This document shows positions 61,420 through 64,000 of a stretch of 64,000 nt of DNA, in pieces (positions within the stretch are counted from its first letter, which is position 1; each line of letters begins with the position of its first letter). The notes under the pieces are model-generated. The model ran no database searches. It worked only from the letters and a program-made list of their open reading frames with translations, and had not been told where the DNA came from. Source of the stretch: an uncultured Clostridia bacterium (GTDB taxonomy: Bacteria; Bacillota; Clostridia; Christensenellales; Pumilibacteraceae). The DNA is taken from positions 1 through 64,000 of the forward strand of contig CALVTM010000004.1 of the NCBI GenBank assembly GCA_944362615.1, written 5' to 3'. The translations under genes and the position numbers were made by a program.

Positions 61420-62490
61420 ATGGCGGATATGTTAAAAATTCTTGTTTCATCGTCGGACATGACGGGAACTGCCGATACTACGTCTGAATGGACCTGGGAT
61501 ACGTTCTGGAACACCGTGCTGAACTGGATCACCACAAACGGTCTTAAACTGCTGATCGGTCTGGTCGTACTTTTCGTATGCTTCATTATAATCAACATAA
61601 TAGCGCGTTCTGTGCGCAAGTCGATGATAAAGCATAACCGCGACAAGACGATAACGAGCGTCGTTTATCAGCTGATAAAAAAGGGAATCAAAATACTGTT
61701 GATCGTGCTTTTCCTCGGATATGTCGGTATAGATACGGCGGGGATAGGCGTTATCATAGGCGCCATAGGCGTGGCTATCGGACTTGCGGCGCAGGGTGCG
61801 ATGTCCAACTTTGCGGGCGGCATGATCATACTTGTCATGCGTCCTTTCAGAGTGGGCGACTATATTGAAACGGATGGTGAAGAGGGTACCGTGGAGGACA
61901 TCCACATGTTTTACACATACCTTGTCACTCCGAACAATCAGGTAGTCATGATCCCGAACGGCGAGATCACGAGCGGCTCCGTCGTGAATTACTCGATGAA
62001 GCCCACGCGCAGACTTGAGCTTAAATTCTCAATTTCTTATAACGAGGATTTTGACTTTGCGGAGGACGTCATCTACGACATTTGCGAAAAACACCCGAAA
62101 GTGCTGGACGATCCTCAGCCTATGGTACGCATAGACGCTCACGATGACAGCGCGATAGTCATACTGACGCGCGTCTGGACCAAAACGGAGGACTACTGGG
62201 ACACGAGATATGACCTTCTCGAGGAGGTCAAGCGCCGTTTCGACGAAGAGGATATCGAAATACCTTATCCTCAGATCGACGTGCATATGCCGAAACCCGC
62301 TCCGCGACGCACCCGCTCTATGCCGGATACGCGTAAGCGCAGACTGGGCAGGGTTGCCGCGGCAATGTTCGCTCTTCCCGAAATGGAGGCGGACAAGCCT
62401 CACCGCTCCGGCGGCGGACAGGAAACCGCGCCGCTGAGCGGAAGTATCGGCAATGATGCGGCGGAGGAAGAGGACAGAACAGAAAAATAA
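61420..62490 (+). CDS. mscS: Small-conductance mechanosensitive channel (MscS family)
   Basis: A 356-residue inner-membrane channel that opens under membrane tension. Three helices are seen (about 40-65, 85-105 and the pore helix 105-135: GIGVIIGAIGVAIGLAAQGAM, then NFAGGMII), followed by the beta domain FRVGDYIETDGEEGTVEDI and VMIPNGEITSGSVVN. The C-terminal 60 residues are basic then acidic and probably disordered. The ATG at 61420 follows GGAGG; an earlier ATG overlaps the -10. Confidence 0.94.
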   Translation: MADMLKILVSSSDMTGTADTTSEWTWDTFWNTVLNWITTNGLKLLIGLVVLFVCFIIINIIARSVRKSMIKHNRDKTITSVVYQLIKKGIKILLIVLFLGYVGIDTAGIGVIIGAIGVAIGLAAQGAMSNFAGGMIILVMRPFRVGDYIETDGEEGTVEDIHMFYTYLVTPNNQVVMIPNGEITSGSVVNYSMKPTRRLELKFSISYNEDFDFAEDVIYDICEKHPKVLDDPQPMVRIDAHDDSAIVILTRVWTKTEDYWDTRYDLLEEVKRRFDEEDIEIPYPQIDVHMPKPAPRRTRSMPDTRKRRLGRVAAAMFALPEMEADKPHRSGGGQETAPLSGSIGNDAAEEEDRTEK

Positions 62491-62507
62491 ATATCACTAA
62501 ATGCGTT

Positions 62508-62553
62508 TAGCGGCAAGTCCGGAGTTTCCGGACTTGCCGCTGTATGGTTTTTG
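62508..62553 (+). terminator. Terminator after mscS
   Basis: AGCGGCAAGTCCGG pairs with CCGGACTTGCCGCT around AGTTT, followed after a short gap by TTTTT. Confidence 0.88.
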
Positions 62554-62575
62554 CGCGTAAAGGCGGTGTGCGCGG

Positions 62576-63409
62576 TCATTTTTCCGCACGGTAAGCGCCC
62601 GGAGAAACTCCGACGTACCGGCGGAAGAATTTACAGAAGTAATTATAGTCGGGTATGCCGACAGCCGTGGCTATGTCCGTAACTGTCGAGGCAGATTCCC
62701 GGAGCAGTTTGCACGCTTTATCTATGCGTTTGTGCGCGACATATCTTGCTATGCTCATGCCGAAAGCATGTGAGGAGACGGTGTGGAGCTTGGTTCTTGA
62801 AATGTAAAATCTTCGGCAAAGCGTTTCCGTGCTCAGATCCCCTGAAATATTGTCGTCTATATATTTATCTATCTGCCGCGAGAAATCCTCGTTGCGCCAG
62901 ACCGCCAGTCCGGATATGATCAGATATGCGGCTATCGCATTCAGCAGTTTTGCCGCGGACAGTATGCGCTCCTGGCTCTGCGTCGCTATGCCCATGGCGG
63001 CATTACGTATTTCCTCTTTGCTTCCGTAAAGCGGAGAGCATCTGCGGCATATCTCGTCGATAGCTTCTTCTTGACCCTCTTCCGGGATCATGTGCGCAAA
63101 TATCGCATAACCGATGATACCTCCGCCGTAATCCAGCGGTGTGATAGCTTCAGTGACTCCCGCATGGCAGATGTACACATGCGCCGCTCCGAGCTTCTTT
63201 GCCCTTATGCACGCTTCGTTATCGCACTCTTTGCACGCGTCTCTGCCTTCCTGTTTTTTCCTGATCATACGGCAGAGTTCGGGCGCCGTGTCCGGATATT
63301 CGGTTACAAGATTGAACTCGTCGTCAAATACGGAGATCCGTATGCCGACTACCGTGTAAAAGTCTTTGAGCAGATCGCGAAGCCGTCCTTTATCAAATAC
63401 ACCTATCAT
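62576..63409 (-). CDS. PocR-domain AraC-family regulator
   Basis: A 277-residue regulator. Residues about 5-165 are a PocR-type sensor: LLKDFYTVVGIRISVFDDEF, a cysteine set (CRMI, ACKECDNEAC, ICHAG) and GGGIIGYAIFAHM. Residues about 180-277 are the AraC DNA-binding domain (FYISRTKLHTVSSHAFGMS, then VTDIATAVGIPDYNYFCKFF, SPGAYR). The ATG used fits the start of the sensor; upstream residues in the long frame overlap the promoter region. It is divergent from transketolase, which it may control. PocR sensors often respond to short diols or hydrocarbon derivatives. Confidence 0.88.
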   Translation of the reverse strand: MIGVFDKGRLRDLLKDFYTVVGIRISVFDDEFNLVTEYPDTAPELCRMIRKKQEGRDACKECDNEACIRAKKLGAAHVYICHAGVTEAITPLDYGGGIIGYAIFAHMIPEEGQEEAIDEICRRCSPLYGSKEEIRNAAMGIATQSQERILSAAKLLNAIAAYLIISGLAVWRNEDFSRQIDKYIDDNISGDLSTETLCRRFYISRTKLHTVSSHAFGMSIARYVAHKRIDKACKLLRESASTVTDIATAVGIPDYNYFCKFFRRYVGVSPGAYRAEK

Positions 63410-63546
63410 AAATGCGCCCCTGTATTTATTGTTTGTAGTATTATTCAAAGTTAAAAACAATTTTACCATAAATAAAACCGTTTTGTCTATACTTTCATAA
63501 ATAAAAAATGATATATTTTTCATGAACATACGGCAAAGAGGCAATT

Positions 63547-64000
63547 ATGAAAGACAGACAGACAGAGAGCGATGTCATCAAAGCAATACGCATATTATCC
63601 GCCCGTCAGGTGGAGGCGGCAGGCAGCGGACATCCGGGAACGCCGCTCGGCGCAGCACCGGTAATGGCGACGCTGTACGGCAGATTCATGAATGTCGTCC
63701 CGGACGATCCGTGCTTCTACGATCGTGACAGATTCGTTCTGAGCTCGGGTCATGCGTCCGCAATGCTGTACTCAACGTTGCACATTTGCGGTTATGACGT
63801 GAAAGCGGAGGATCTTGCGGCGTTCCGTCAGGAAGGGAGCCGCACTCCCGGTCATCCCGAAGCGGGCGTGACTCCGGGCGTGGACTGTTCGACCGGACCT
63901 CTCGGACAGGGGGTGGCGAACGCCGTCGGCATGGCGCTTGCTGAGCGCATACTTTCCGCGCGGTTCAATCGTCCGGGAAGCACGCTTGTGGATCATTATA
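63547..64000 (+). CDS. tkt: Transketolase, N-terminal part (runs off the window)
   Basis: The first 151 codons of a thiamine-diphosphate transketolase: AIRILSARQVEAAGSGHPGT, PLGAAPVMATLYGRFM, RDRFVLSSGHASAMLYSTLH, then GVDCSTGPLGQGVANAVGMA. These are the cofactor and substrate segments of the enzyme's first domain. It may be either a full-length enzyme or the N-terminal half of a split one; the window ends before this can be told. Confidence 0.93.
   Translation, partial: MKDRQTESDVIKAIRILSARQVEAAGSGHPGTPLGAAPVMATLYGRFMNVVPDDPCFYDRDRFVLSSGHASAMLYSTLHICGYDVKAEDLAAFRQEGSRTPGHPEAGVTPGVDCSTGPLGQGVANAVGMALAERILSARFNRPGSTLVDHY

Overview
The window looks like chromosome from an uncultured, gut-type anaerobic Clostridium relative (Bacillota, Clostridia). 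Supporting signs are sigma-A promoters with near-perfect TTGACA/TATAAT boxes and 17-bp spacing, AGGAGG ribosome binding sites, a cobalamin-riboswitch-controlled ECF-type vitamin uptake unit, a minimal SufBC-like Fe-S system, fermentative iron alcohol dehydrogenases and plant-polysaccharide enzymes. No family search could be run; all assignments come from reading motifs, gene order and sequence signals.

Layout. (1) 1-8.8 kb: 3' end of a 5S rRNA, an AraC regulator, a B12 capture/uptake pair under a cobalamin riboswitch, malate dehydrogenase plus malic enzyme, a 1.1-kb gene-free stretch with several hairpins, and DeoR and AraC regulators. (2) 9-23.2 kb: carbohydrate region. It holds a membrane-anchored GH3 enzyme with reversed domain order, then a complete rhamnoside pathway: GH78 rhamnosidase, rhaB, rhaA, rhaD (overlapping genes), a GPH-type transporter with a long coiled-coil tail, and lactaldehyde reductase. 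Rhamnose would be split to DHAP and lactaldehyde, with lactaldehyde reduced to 1,2-propanediol. (3) 24-31.2 kb: an AT-richer foreign-looking cassette: AAA ATPase/DUF4143, MmeI-like single-chain restriction-modification enzyme, DUF4238 protein and a large serine recombinase, flanked by repeats. The last three genes overlap end to start. (4) 31.5-51.7 kb: mostly housekeeping: dnaB, dnaX-ybaB-recR, a minimal Fe-S pair (SmsC/SmsB-like), mnmA, dnaN, ACT/UPF0210, pepF and a J protein, with a secreted C39-like protein and membrane partner. (5) 51.7-53.2 kb: a 1.5-kb region without a credible protein gene. It carries two candidate ncRNA genes, one about 136 nt and one about 700 nt, each with its own promoter and terminator. 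(6) 53.2-61.2 kb: a polyamine operon, speD-speA-speE-speB-CASDH-CASDC, encoding both known routes to spermidine. Its roughly 280-nt structured leader ends in an intrinsic terminator only 22 nt before speD. (7) 61.4-64 kb: an MscS channel, a PocR/AraC regulator and the start of a transketolase.

The most promising undescribed items are the ~700-nt structured RNA, the speD attenuator leader, and the restriction/DUF4238/recombinase cassette.
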